Positions 17,306 to 24,846 of a stretch of 64,000 nucleotides of DNA are shown one piece after another (the first letter of the stretch is position 1; every line of letters starts with the position of its first letter). Under the pieces are notes generated by a model. The model saw only the letters and a list, made by a program, of their open reading frames with translations. It made no database searches and was not told where the DNA came from. The position numbers and the translations under genes were made by a program. This stretch comes from Xylanimonas cellulosilytica DSM 15894 (GTDB lineage: Bacteria; Actinomycetota; Actinomycetes; Actinomycetales; Cellulomonadaceae). The stretch spans positions 3,596,001 to 3,660,000 of the forward strand of contig NC_013530.1 of the NCBI RefSeq assembly GCF_000024965.1. The letters are read 5' to 3'.

Positions 17306-18001
17306 TCAGGGGTGGGCGACGTCCACCACGAGGCGCAGCGGGTCGTGGTGCAGCTCCGCGGTGACCTGCGGCTCGCCGTCGCCGACGACGCCGAGGAACA
17401 CGTTGAGGTTGCCCTCGGACCAGAAGCGCACGGCGACCTGGGCGAGCGCGGCGCCGTCGACGTCGAGGAGCTGCGGCTCGATCTGGGCGTGCTCGGCGTC
17501 CACCGGGAACTCCATCCCGGCGAGGCGCAGCAGCACGAACTGGTCGCCCTCGACCTCGACGGGGAAGCCGGAGCCGTCGTCGGACGCGGTCTCGACCACT
17601 TCAACACCCCACCCGGGCTCGCCCGTGCCGGCGAGGTCCAGGACGAGGCGGTCGACGCCGTCGAGCAGCTCGGTGCGTGCGCCGGTGACGGTCAGGGCGG
17701 CGTCGGCGCTGGGTGGGGAGTCGAGCCACCACCAGACGTCGTCGAGGACTGCCGCGGCCGCGGACTCGCGCGCGGTGAGCTCGCCGTGAATCGTCCGCTC
17801 CTCGGCGGCGAGCCGCTCGGCCGCCTCCTCCGCCAGCTCCGCCTCGGTCGCCGCATCTGCCGCGTCTGCCGCGGCCAGCTCGTCCGCCACGGACGCGGCG
17901 GCGGCGTCGGGCAGGCCGGAGGACGGGGCAGTGCACCCGGAAGCGAGCAGGGACACGGCCATGACCGACGCTGCGGCCGCGAGCCGGAGTCTGGTGCGCA
18001 T
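17306..18001 (-). CDS. AMIN-like domain lipoprotein
   Basis: The ATG at 18001 gives a signal peptide, MRTRLRLAAAASVMAVSLL, and a lipobox LASGC, so the 231-residue protein should be lipid-anchored outside the membrane. Residues about 25-70 are Ala/Glu-rich and probably helical. The C-terminal half holds DRLVLDLAGTGEPGWGVEVV, a DGSGFPVEVEGDQFVLLRL stretch and a final LRLVVDVAHP. This is the pattern of the actinobacterial AMIN-like domain, thought to bind envelope components. An earlier in-frame ATG at 18049 is rejected because it would bury the signal peptide. The role is unknown. Confidence 0.75.
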   Translation of the reverse strand: MRTRLRLAAAASVMAVSLLASGCTAPSSGLPDAAAASVADELAAADAADAATEAELAEEAAERLAAEERTIHGELTARESAAAAVLDDVWWWLDSPPSADAALTVTGARTELLDGVDRLVLDLAGTGEPGWGVEVVETASDDGSGFPVEVEGDQFVLLRLAGMEFPVDAEHAQIEPQLLDVDGAALAQVAVRFWSEGNLNVFLGVVGDGEPQVTAELHHDPLRLVVDVAHP

Positions 18002-18163
18002 CGTTGCTCCCAGGGAGTGAGGTGCCGAAACACGTGCAGTTTTACGCAATCTTGGCCAAAACTCGACTCCCGGTCACACAGCAAGACGATCCTGGCGCCC
18101 GGTGCGGCCTCACGGCGGCGTCCGCGCGGCGCGCCGCGTCGTCGGGCAGGCTGCGTCGACCGG

Positions 18164-18190
18164 TTGACAACTACCCCCAGGGGGTATAGA
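18164..18190 (+). promoter_or_regulatory. CsoR-type operator overlapping the copper operon promoter
   Basis: TTGACA at 18164-18169 is a clean -35 box, and TATAGA at 18185-18190 is a possible -10 with a short 15-base spacer. Between them lies the palindrome TACCCCC-A-GGGGGTA (18172-18186), the G/C-tract pattern known for CsoR operators. Copper release of CsoR would de-repress csoR-copZ-copA. This is inferred from the family and site. Confidence 0.75.
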
Positions 18191-18198
18191 CCGGAGTC

Positions 18199-18504
18199 AT
18201 GACCGAGCACAGCCACGACGCCGCCCACGGCTACGCCTCCGACAAGGAGGCCTACCTCAAGCGCATGCGCCGCATCGAGGGGCAGGTGCGCGGCATCGCC
18301 CGCATGATCGACGAGGACGTCTACTGCATCGACATCCTCACGCAGGTGTCCGCAGTCAAGAGCGCGCTCCAGGCCGTCAGCCTCGCGCTCGTCGAGGACC
18401 ACCTCGGGCACTGCGTCGTCGACGCCGCCAGGCAGTCCGACGACGCGGGCGCCGAGAAGGTGCGCGAGGCCGCCGAGGCCATCGGCCGGCTCGTGCGCAG
18501 CTAG
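18199..18504 (+). CDS. csoR: Copper-sensing repressor CsoR
   Basis: The 101-residue all-helical DUF156-type regulator has the expected Cu(I) ligands: C43 (VYCIDIL), H68 and C72 (EDHLGHC). The helix-1 motif YLKRMRRIEGQVRGIARMI is typical. Apo-CsoR binds the palindrome immediately upstream and leaves on Cu(I) binding. The gene is first in an operon with copZ (30-bp gap) and copA. The N terminus is short and has extra histidines (H4, H6, H10) whose role is unclear. Confidence 0.93.
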   Translation: MTEHSHDAAHGYASDKEAYLKRMRRIEGQVRGIARMIDEDVYCIDILTQVSAVKSALQAVSLALVEDHLGHCVVDAARQSDDAGAEKVREAAEAIGRLVRS

Positions 18505-18534
18505 TACCGACCCACTCTTTCGGAGGATCTCCCG

Positions 18535-19017
18535 ATGACGACTCTCACCACCCTCTCCGTGACCGGCATGACCTGCGAGCACTGCGTCGCCGCGGTCAGC
18601 CGCGAGCTCAAGGCCGTCGACGGCGTCAAGCGCGTCTCCGTCGAGTTGCGCAACGGCGGCACGTCCTCCGTCTCCGTGCACTCGGGCGCCCCGCTCGACG
18701 AGGCCGCGCTGCGCGAGGCGATCGACGAGGCCGGCTACGACGTCGTCGGCATCGACGTGCTCGAAGACGCCCTCACGGCACAGATGACCGAACGCGCCGA
18801 CGCGTACCGCGCGACAGGCGTGCGGACGGTGGACGACGCGGCGGCGCCGGCGGCTGCGGCTGAGGTGGCGGCGCCCGACGCGACGCCTGAGGCGGCACCT
18901 GAGGCGGAGGCGCCCGAGGCGGCCGCCGAGAGGCAGCACGGCGGTTGCGCGTGCGGCTGCGGCGGCCACGGCCGCCAGGGCCTCGGCATCGGCCTGCCGA
19001 TCGTCCCGCTGAACTGA
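18535..19017 (+). CDS. copZ: Copper chaperone CopZ-like, with a Cys/His-rich tail
   Basis: Residues 1-70 form a heavy-metal-associated domain with the GMTCEHC motif (C14, C17), which carries Cu(I) to the CopA ATPase. CopZ proteins are normally about 70 residues. This one is 160, with an Ala/Glu-rich linker and a C-terminal segment QHGGCACGCGGHGRQG that has three cysteines in CxCxC spacing plus histidines. The tail could be an extra metal site. The GGAGG ribosome site precedes the ATG. It lies between csoR and copA, which supports the role. Confidence 0.9.
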   Translation: MTTLTTLSVTGMTCEHCVAAVSRELKAVDGVKRVSVELRNGGTSSVSVHSGAPLDEAALREAIDEAGYDVVGIDVLEDALTAQMTERADAYRATGVRTVDDAAAPAAAAEVAAPDATPEAAPEAEAPEAAAERQHGGCACGCGGHGRQGLGIGLPIVPLN

Positions 19018-19028
19018 CTCCTTCCGGG

Positions 19029-19090
19029 GTTCGGCAGTTCGTCGCGAGCTCGGCACTCCGCACTGCCGATCCGGTACCGGACTGCCGAAC
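19029..19090. repeat. Inverted repeat between copZ and copA
   Basis: GTTCGGCAGT at 19029-19038 and ACTGCCGAAC at 19081-19090 are perfect ten-base complements. Further copies of CACTGCCGA and CTTGCCGAA and a CGGTACCG palindrome lie inside or just after. The hairpin could reduce copA relative to copZ, as a partial terminator or processing site. There is no U-tract. Confidence 0.5.
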
Positions 19091-19156
19091 GCCCGGCATC
19101 TTGCCGAACACACCCCGCGCGGCACCATCACGCTTTCGACCACGAATCGAGTGAGC

Positions 19157-21811
19157 ATGAGCACCGACACCGACACCCCCGTGCGTGAGGTCGACCTCGA
19201 CGTCACCGGGATGACGTGCGCGTCCTGCGTAGCACGAGTCGAGCGCAAGCTGCAGAAGCTGCCCGGCGTCATCGCCACGGTCAACCTCCCGCTCGAGAGC
19301 GCGCACGTCGTCCTGACCACCGACGTCGACGACGACGCCCTCGTGGCCGCCGTCGAGTCGGCGGGGTACGGGGCGGCGGTCACCGGGTCGCGCGTTCCGG
19401 GCGGTCACCGGCCGGAGGCTGCCCCGCCGGCCGTACGCGAGGCCACCTCCGCCGCACACGCGCACGCTGAGCCCGCGACCACAGAGCCCTCGACCGGAGA
19501 GCCCAGCGCGGAGGAGCCCGAACCCGAACCCTTCGACGGTGGCCCGCACGCCGGCCACCACGGTTACGCGGGCGACATCGACCTGCGCGGGCACGACCTC
19601 CGGCGCCGGCTGGTGGTCGCGGCCGTGCTGAGCGTGCCCGTCGTCGCCATCTCGATGGTGATGCCGTTGCAGTTCCCGGGCTGGGGCTGGGTCGTGGGTG
19701 CCCTCGCGCTGCCGGTCGCCACCTGGGCGGGCTGGCCGTTCCACCTCGCCGCGTTCAAAGCCGCACGCCACGGCACGTCGACCATGGACACGCTCGTGTC
19801 GATCGGCGTGATCGCGGCGACGTTGTGGTCGTTCGTCGAGCTGTCGCTGGGGCGGATGCACGGGGTCTACTTCGAGGTCGCCGTCGTCGTCGTCACGTTC
19901 CTGCTCGCAGGGCGCTGGGCCGAGCACCGCTCGCGGCGCCGCGCCGGGGACGCCCTGCGGACGCTGCTCGCGCTGGGGGCCAAGGAGGCCGAGCGGGTCA
20001 CGCTCACCGGGTCCGGGGAGCCGGTCCGGCGGGCCGACGGCGCCTGGGACACCACCCTGGTGGCCGTCGAGGACCTGCACGTCGGGGACGTGTTCACGGT
20101 GCGCCCCGGGGCGACGGTGGCCACGGACGGCAGCGTCGTCGACGGGTCCTCCGCCGTCGACACCTCGCTCGTCACCGGCGAACCGGTGCCGGTGGACGTG
20201 ACCGTGGGCGACGCCGTCGTCGGCGGCACCGTCAACACCGCGGGGCACCTGCTGGTGCGCGCGACGCGGGTCGGTGCCGAGACGACGCTCGCCCGCATCG
20301 GGCGGCTCGTGGCCCAGGCGCAGACGGGCAAGGCCCCGATCGCGCGCCTCAGCGACCGCATCTCGGCCGTGTTCGTGCCGATCGTCCTGGTGCTCGCGAT
20401 CCTCACCCTGGCGGGGTGGCTGATCGCGACCGGCGACGTCGAGCACGCCTTCATGGCGGCCGTCGCGGTGCTGATCATCGCCTGCCCGTGCGCCCTGGGG
20501 CTCGCGACGCCGACGGCGATCCTCGTGGGTACGGGCCGGGGCGCGCAGCTCGGCGTGCTCATCAAGGGCCCGGAGGTCCTGGAGCGCACCCGCACCATCG
20601 ACACGGTGGTGCTCGACAAGACGGGCACGGTCACCGAGGGCCGCATGGTCCTGGAACGCGTCACCCCTTCCGCGGGTGTCGACGCCGCCGAGGCGCTGGC
20701 CTACGCGTCCGCCGTCGAGGCGCTCAGCGAGCACCCCATCGCCCAGGCGATCGCGGCCGCGCGCCCCACCGCCTCCCCCGCCGAGTTGTCAGAGCGTGGC
20801 AAGCATGGGGACTTGCGTGGATCTGACACGGCAGATGCCCTCGCCGACATTGGGTTGTCAGAGGGTGGCAAGGGTGGGGACTTGCGTGCGTCTGACACGG
20901 CAGATGCCCTCGTTGGGTTGTCAGAGCGTGGCGAGGGTGAGGGCTTGCGTGCGTCTGACAAGGCGACGGGTGGCGACGGCGACGGCGCGGGGGCCGGCGG
21001 AGCCAGCGCGGCCGGTGGGTTGGAGGTCAGTGGGTTCCGGGCCGTTCCCGGGGGCGGCGTCGAAGGGGTCGTGCGGGTTGCGCACTCCGGGCTCTCCCCC
21101 GCGGGCGCGCTCAACTCGCGCCGCGTCGTCGTCGGGCGTGTGACCTGGCTCGCCGCGCAGGGCATCAGCGTCGACGACGACGTCGCGGCCGCCGTCGAGC
21201 GCGCGGAGACCGGAGGCGCGACCACCGTCGTCGTGGCGTGGGACGGTGCCGCCCGTGCGGTGCTCGAGCTGCGCGACCCCGCCAAGCCGACGTCGGCGCA
21301 GGCCGTCGCCGAGCTGCGCGCGCTCGGGCTGCGGCCCGTGCTGCTGACCGGCGACGGCGAGGGAGCCGCACGTGCTGCCGCTGCCGCAGTCGGCATCGAC
21401 CCGGACGACGTCGTCGCCCGCGTGCTTCCCGAGGAGAAGGCCGCTGCGGTGACCCGCCTGCAGGGCGAGGGCCGCGTGGTCGCGATGGTGGGCGACGGGA
21501 TCAACGACGCCGCGGCCCTGGCGTCCGCCGACCTAGGCCTGGCGATGGGCACCGGCACCGACGTGGCCATGGAGGCGAGCGACATCACCCTGGTGCGCGG
21601 CGACCTGCGCGCCGCCGCGAGCGCCGTGCGCCTCTCGCGTCAGACCCTGCGCGTCATCAAGCAGAACCTGTTCTGGGCGTTCGCGTACAACGTCGCGGCG
21701 ATCCCGCTCGCGGCGGCCGGGGTGCTCAACCCGATGATCGCGGGTGGCGCGATGGCGGCGTCGTCGGTGCTGGTCGTGGCGAACTCGCTGCGCCTGCGCC
21801 GCGCGGGCTGA
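19157..21811 (+). CDS. copA: Copper-exporting P1B-type ATPase with a repeat-filled N-domain loop
   Basis: This 884-residue pump has one N-terminal HMA domain (GMTCASC, C21/C24), a disordered His/Glu-rich linker, and membrane helices with the CPC metal site at residues 443-445. The actuator motif is SLVTGEPVP, D487 in DKTGT is phosphorylated, the nucleotide-domain HP is in SEHPIAQ, and the hinge is GDGINDA. Residues about 544-601, between the HP helix and FRAVPGGGVEGVV, are coded by three 42-bp family B units. These give LSERG...LRGSD-type repeats, followed by a Gly/Ala-rich run. This enlarges a surface loop of the N-domain without breaking any motif. ATG at 19157 is chosen over GTG at 19151; both fit. 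Confidence 0.95.
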   Translation: MSTDTDTPVREVDLDVTGMTCASCVARVERKLQKLPGVIATVNLPLESAHVVLTTDVDDDALVAAVESAGYGAAVTGSRVPGGHRPEAAPPAVREATSAAHAHAEPATTEPSTGEPSAEEPEPEPFDGGPHAGHHGYAGDIDLRGHDLRRRLVVAAVLSVPVVAISMVMPLQFPGWGWVVGALALPVATWAGWPFHLAAFKAARHGTSTMDTLVSIGVIAATLWSFVELSLGRMHGVYFEVAVVVVTFLLAGRWAEHRSRRRAGDALRTLLALGAKEAERVTLTGSGEPVRRADGAWDTTLVAVEDLHVGDVFTVRPGATVATDGSVVDGSSAVDTSLVTGEPVPVDVTVGDAVVGGTVNTAGHLLVRATRVGAETTLARIGRLVAQAQTGKAPIARLSDRISAVFVPIVLVLAILTLAGWLIATGDVEHAFMAAVAVLIIACPCALGLATPTAILVGTGRGAQLGVLIKGPEVLERTRTIDTVVLDKTGTVTEGRMVLERVTPSAGVDAAEALAYASAVEALSEHPIAQAIAAARPTASPAELSERGKHGDLRGSDTADALADIGLSEGGKGGDLRASDTADALVGLSERGEGEGLRASDKATGGDGDGAGAGGASAAGGLEVSGFRAVPGGGVEGVVRVAHSGLSPAGALNSRRVVVGRVTWLAAQGISVDDDVAAAVERAETGGATTVVVAWDGAARAVLELRDPAKPTSAQAVAELRALGLRPVLLTGDGEGAARAAAAAVGIDPDDVVARVLPEEKAAAVTRLQGEGRVVAMVGDGINDAAALASADLGLAMGTGTDVAMEASDITLVRGDLRAAASAVRLSRQTLRVIKQNLFWAFAYNVAAIPLAAAGVLNPMIAGGAMAASSVLVVANSLRLRRAG
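20787..20960. repeat. Family B array, three 42-bp units in copA
   Basis: Units start at 20787, 20856 and 20919 and are each exactly 42 bp, beginning TGTCAGAG and ending TCTGACA. An inner GCAAG/CTTGC stem is present in the first two. The third has GCGAG/CTTGC, a G-T wobble. Periods are 69 and 63. Confidence 0.95.
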
Positions 21812-21838
21812 CCCAGCACCCCGGCCTTCCGCCCGACG

Positions 21839-22122
21839 TGTCAGGGGGACAGCGCGCTGGGCACCTCCATCGACCTGACACGGCACCACCCCACCCCGGC
21901 TGTCAGGCCCAGCGCGCGGTGGACGGCGCGGCCCTCCTGACACGGCACCACCCCACCCCGGCTGTCAGGCCCAGGGGGCGGTGGAGAACGCGGTGGGGCT
22001 GCCCCCCGAGTGCGCGTGCTGTCAGGGGGACAGCGCGCTCACGAGCGCGGTGGGCCTGACACGTGTCCAGGCGTCGGCGCTGTCAGGTGGGTGGCGGCGT
22101 CCGGTGCGCGGTGGGGCTGACA
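21839..22122. repeat. Family B intergenic array, five units, filling the 380-bp gap after copA
   Basis: The gap 21812-22191 holds no gene. Units start at 21839, 21901, 21963, 22020 and 22081. Four are exactly 42 bp with intact TGTCAGG and CTGACA ends. The third has a degenerate right end. Periods are 62, 62, 57 and 61, unlike the multiples of three seen in genes. The remaining sequence up to the CPBP start has short GGGTGCCCAGCCGGGTGC-type direct repeats. Confidence 0.93.
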
Positions 22123-22191
22123 GGGCGTCCCCGGCGGGGTGCCCAGCCGGGTGCACAGCCGGGTGCCAGGCGGGCGGCCTAGCCTGGGGGC

Positions 22192-23073
22192 GTGACAGCC
22201 GCCGCCGTGCCTGCGCCCACCGACGTCGCGCGGCGGCGCATCCTGTGGGAGATCTGGATCCTGCTGGGGCTGAGCCTCGGGCGGTCGGCCGTGTACGCGG
22301 TGGTCGACATCGGCGCGCGGCTCACCGCGGGCGTCCCGCTGGCCGAGCAGACCGCGACGCTCAACCCTTCCCGCTCCCCGCGGCCGTACCTGGACCTCAC
22401 GTACCAGGTGCTGCAGGTCGGGTTCGCGGTGGTGCCGGTGCTGCTCGCCGTCTACCTGCTGGCGATCCGCCGCGGCGCCCCGCCCGTCAGCCGGGCGATC
22501 GGGTTCGACTGGCACCTGCGCCGTCGGGCCGTGTTCGACCCCGACGTCGCGGGCGCGTCGCACCCACCCGCCGCGGGCCGCCGACGTCGGGACGTCGCCT
22601 GGGGGTTCGCTCTCGCCGCGGCGATCGGGCTGCCCGGGCTTGCGTTCTACGCCGTCGGGCGCCTGCTGGGGATCACCGTGTCCATCGAGGCCAGCGCGCT
22701 GGCCGACCACTGGTGGACCGTCCCGGTGCTGATCCTCGCGGCGCTGCAGAACGGAGCGCTGGAGGAGGTCATCGTGGTGGCCTACCTGTTCGAGCGCACG
22801 CGCGACCTCGGCTGGTCGCCCACGGACCGGCTCGACTGGCGGTTCCTCGTCACGAGCGCGCTGCTGCGCGGCTCGTACCACCTGTACCAGGGGTTCGGGC
22901 CGTTCCTGGGCAACGTGGTGATGGGGGTCGTGTTCGCGTGGTGGTACCGGTCGCGCTGGGGGCGGCGGCGGGTGATCCCGCTGGTCGTCGCGCACACGGT
23001 GCTCGACGTCGTCGCGTTCGTGGGGTACGCGCTGATCCCGGCGGGGTGGCGGGAGGCGCTCGGGATCACCTAG
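22192..23073 (+). CDS. CPBP family intramembrane metalloprotease
   Basis: The 293-residue polytopic protein has six or more hydrophobic segments. It carries the Abi/CAAX-protease signature in order: GALEEVIVVAYLFER (paired glutamates and arginine), LLRGSYHLYQG (histidine of motif 2) and VAHTVLDVVAF (histidine of motif 3). The family includes prenyl-protein and intramembrane proteases and some bacteriocin-immunity proteins; the substrate here is unknown. GTG start. A family B array lies upstream and a family A cluster downstream, where it converges with the ABC transporter operon. Confidence 0.88.
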   Translation: MTAAAVPAPTDVARRRILWEIWILLGLSLGRSAVYAVVDIGARLTAGVPLAEQTATLNPSRSPRPYLDLTYQVLQVGFAVVPVLLAVYLLAIRRGAPPVSRAIGFDWHLRRRAVFDPDVAGASHPPAAGRRRRDVAWGFALAAAIGLPGLAFYAVGRLLGITVSIEASALADHWWTVPVLILAALQNGALEEVIVVAYLFERTRDLGWSPTDRLDWRFLVTSALLRGSYHLYQGFGPFLGNVVMGVVFAWWYRSRWGRRRVIPLVVAHTVLDVVAFVGYALIPAGWREALGIT

Positions 23074-23083
23074 GGCGCGGGCG

Positions 23084-23181
23084 GGTGGTTTCGACAGGCT
23101 CAACCACCGGGGGGCGCAGCCACCGGGGTGGTTTCGACAGGCTCAACCACCGGTGGGGCGGGGGTTGAGCCTGTCGAAACC
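23084..23181. repeat. Family A cluster between convergent CPBP and ABC ATPase genes
   Basis: Units at 23084-23108 and 23127-23151 are in reverse orientation, and a forward core copy is at 23163-23181. The last ends one base before the ATPase gene's terminal TCA (23182-23184). Confidence 0.93.
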
Positions 23182-24846
23182 TCAGGGGGTGCGGCGTGCG
23201 CGCTGGGCCTCCGGGTCGGGGATGGGCAGCGACGCCAGCAGGCGGCGCGTGTAGTCCTCCCGCGGGTGCTCCAGCAGGTCCGCTCCCGGCCCCTCCTCGA
23301 CCAGCCGGCCGTGGTAGAGGACGGCGATGCGGTCGGCGATCAGGTCGACGACGGCGAGGTCGTGCGAGACGAACAGGCACGCGAACCCGAGCGACCGCTG
23401 CAGGTCCGCGAACAGGTCCAGCACGCGCGCCTGCACCGACACGTCGAGCGCCGACGTCGGCTCGTCCGCGATGAGCAGCTCGGGGTCGAGGGCCAGGGCC
23501 CGCGCCAGCGACGCCCGCTGCCGCTGCCCGCCGGACAGCTCGTGCGGGAACCGGTCGCCGTACGAGCGCGGGAGCTGGACCGCCTCGAGCAGCTCGTCGA
23601 CGCGAGCGCGTGCGGCGGCCGGCGTGCGGAAGCGTCCGTGGACCACGAGCGGCTCGGCCACGCACTCGGCGATGGTCAGCAGCGGGTTGAACGACGTCGC
23701 CGGGTCCTGGAACACGAACCCGAGCCGCGGGCGCAGCGCACGCAGGTCGCGGGCGTGCACCCCCGCCACCTCGGTGCCCAGCACCTTCAGCGACCCGCCG
23801 CTGACCGGCTGCAGCCCGGCGATCGCGCGCGCGATCGTCGTCTTGCCCGAGCCGGACTCGCCCACCAGGCCCAGCACCTCGCCGGGACGGATCTGCAGCG
23901 AGACGCCGTCCACCGCCGTGAAGTCGGGCTGCCGGAAGCGCCCGGGGTAGGTGATGGTCAGGTCGGTGGCGGCGACGACCGGCGCAGAAGACTCCCAGCC
24001 GGCGGGCCGCGACGCCGCCCGCACGACGGCCCGCGGACGGCCCTCGCCGATGCGCGGCACGGCCCCGAGCAGGGCCTTGGTGTACGCGGCCTGCGGCGTC
24101 GCGAACAGCTCGCGCACCCCCGCCTGCTCGACGACGCGGCCCCGGTACATGACGGCCACCCGGTCGGCGAGATCGGCCACGACGCCCATGTTGTGCGTGA
24201 TGAGCACGATGGCGGTTCCCGTCTCGTCGCGCAGCCGTCGCAGCAGGTCGAGGATCTCGGCCTGCACCGTGACGTCGAGCGCCGTCGTCGGCTCGTCCGC
24301 GACGATCAGGCCCGGCCCGAGGGCCAGCGCCATCGCGATGACGATGCGCTGCTTCTGCCCGCCCGAGAACTGGTGCGGGTAGTGGTCGACGCGCTGCTCC
24401 GGGTCGGGGATGCCGACCTGTCGCAGCGCCTCGATCGCCTGCGCCCGCGCGACCTTCCGCGGCACCCGGCGGTGGGCGCGCAACCCTTCGGCGATCTGCC
24501 AGCCCACCGTGTACACCGGGTTCAGGGCCGTGGACGGCTCCTGGAACACCATGGCCACGTCGCGGCCGCGGGCCTCGCGCAGCCGCGCCGGGCTGACGTT
24601 CACGACGTCGGTCGAGCCGCCGTCGGTCGAGGTCAGCACGACGGCGCCGCGCGTCGTGGCCGTCTCGGGGAGCAGGCCGAGGATCGTCTTGGCGGTGACG
24701 GTCTTGCCCGAGCCGGACTCGCCGACGACGGCCAGCACCTCCCCGGGGGCGACCTCCAGGCTGACGCCGTCGACGGCGCGGACGTCGCCGCCGTCGGTGG
24801 CGAAGGTGACCTCGAGGTCCTGGATGGTGACGACAGGGGTGGTCAT
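23182..24846 (-). CDS. Oligopeptide-type ABC transporter, fused double ATP-binding subunit
   Basis: The 554-residue protein joins the two ATPases (DppD-like and DppF-like) that are separate in many bacteria. Each half has Walker A (VVGESGSGKTVTAKT and LVGESGSGKTTIARA), a signature (FSGGQKQR and LSGGQRQR), Walker B (LIVADEPTTALD and LLIADEPTSALD) and an H-loop (LITHNMG and FVSHDLA). It powers import through the two permeases encoded upstream on the same strand. Its ATG overlaps the stop of the permease gene by four bases. The substrate is probably peptides, possibly nickel or other solutes. Confidence 0.93.
   Translation of the reverse strand: MTTPVVTIQDLEVTFATDGGDVRAVDGVSLEVAPGEVLAVVGESGSGKTVTAKTILGLLPETATTRGAVVLTSTDGGSTDVVNVSPARLREARGRDVAMVFQEPSTALNPVYTVGWQIAEGLRAHRRVPRKVARAQAIEALRQVGIPDPEQRVDHYPHQFSGGQKQRIVIAMALALGPGLIVADEPTTALDVTVQAEILDLLRRLRDETGTAIVLITHNMGVVADLADRVAVMYRGRVVEQAGVRELFATPQAAYTKALLGAVPRIGEGRPRAVVRAASRPAGWESSAPVVAATDLTITYPGRFRQPDFTAVDGVSLQIRPGEVLGLVGESGSGKTTIARAIAGLQPVSGGSLKVLGTEVAGVHARDLRALRPRLGFVFQDPATSFNPLLTIAECVAEPLVVHGRFRTPAAARARVDELLEAVQLPRSYGDRFPHELSGGQRQRASLARALALDPELLIADEPTSALDVSVQARVLDLFADLQRSLGFACLFVSHDLAVVDLIADRIAVLYHGRLVEEGPGADLLEHPREDYTRRLLASLPIPDPEAQRARRTP

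Noticed and set aside
17306-18049. AMIN-like lipoprotein starting at ATG 18049
   Set aside because: It would put 16 residues before a complete signal peptide. ATG 18001 fits the lipoprotein signal directly.
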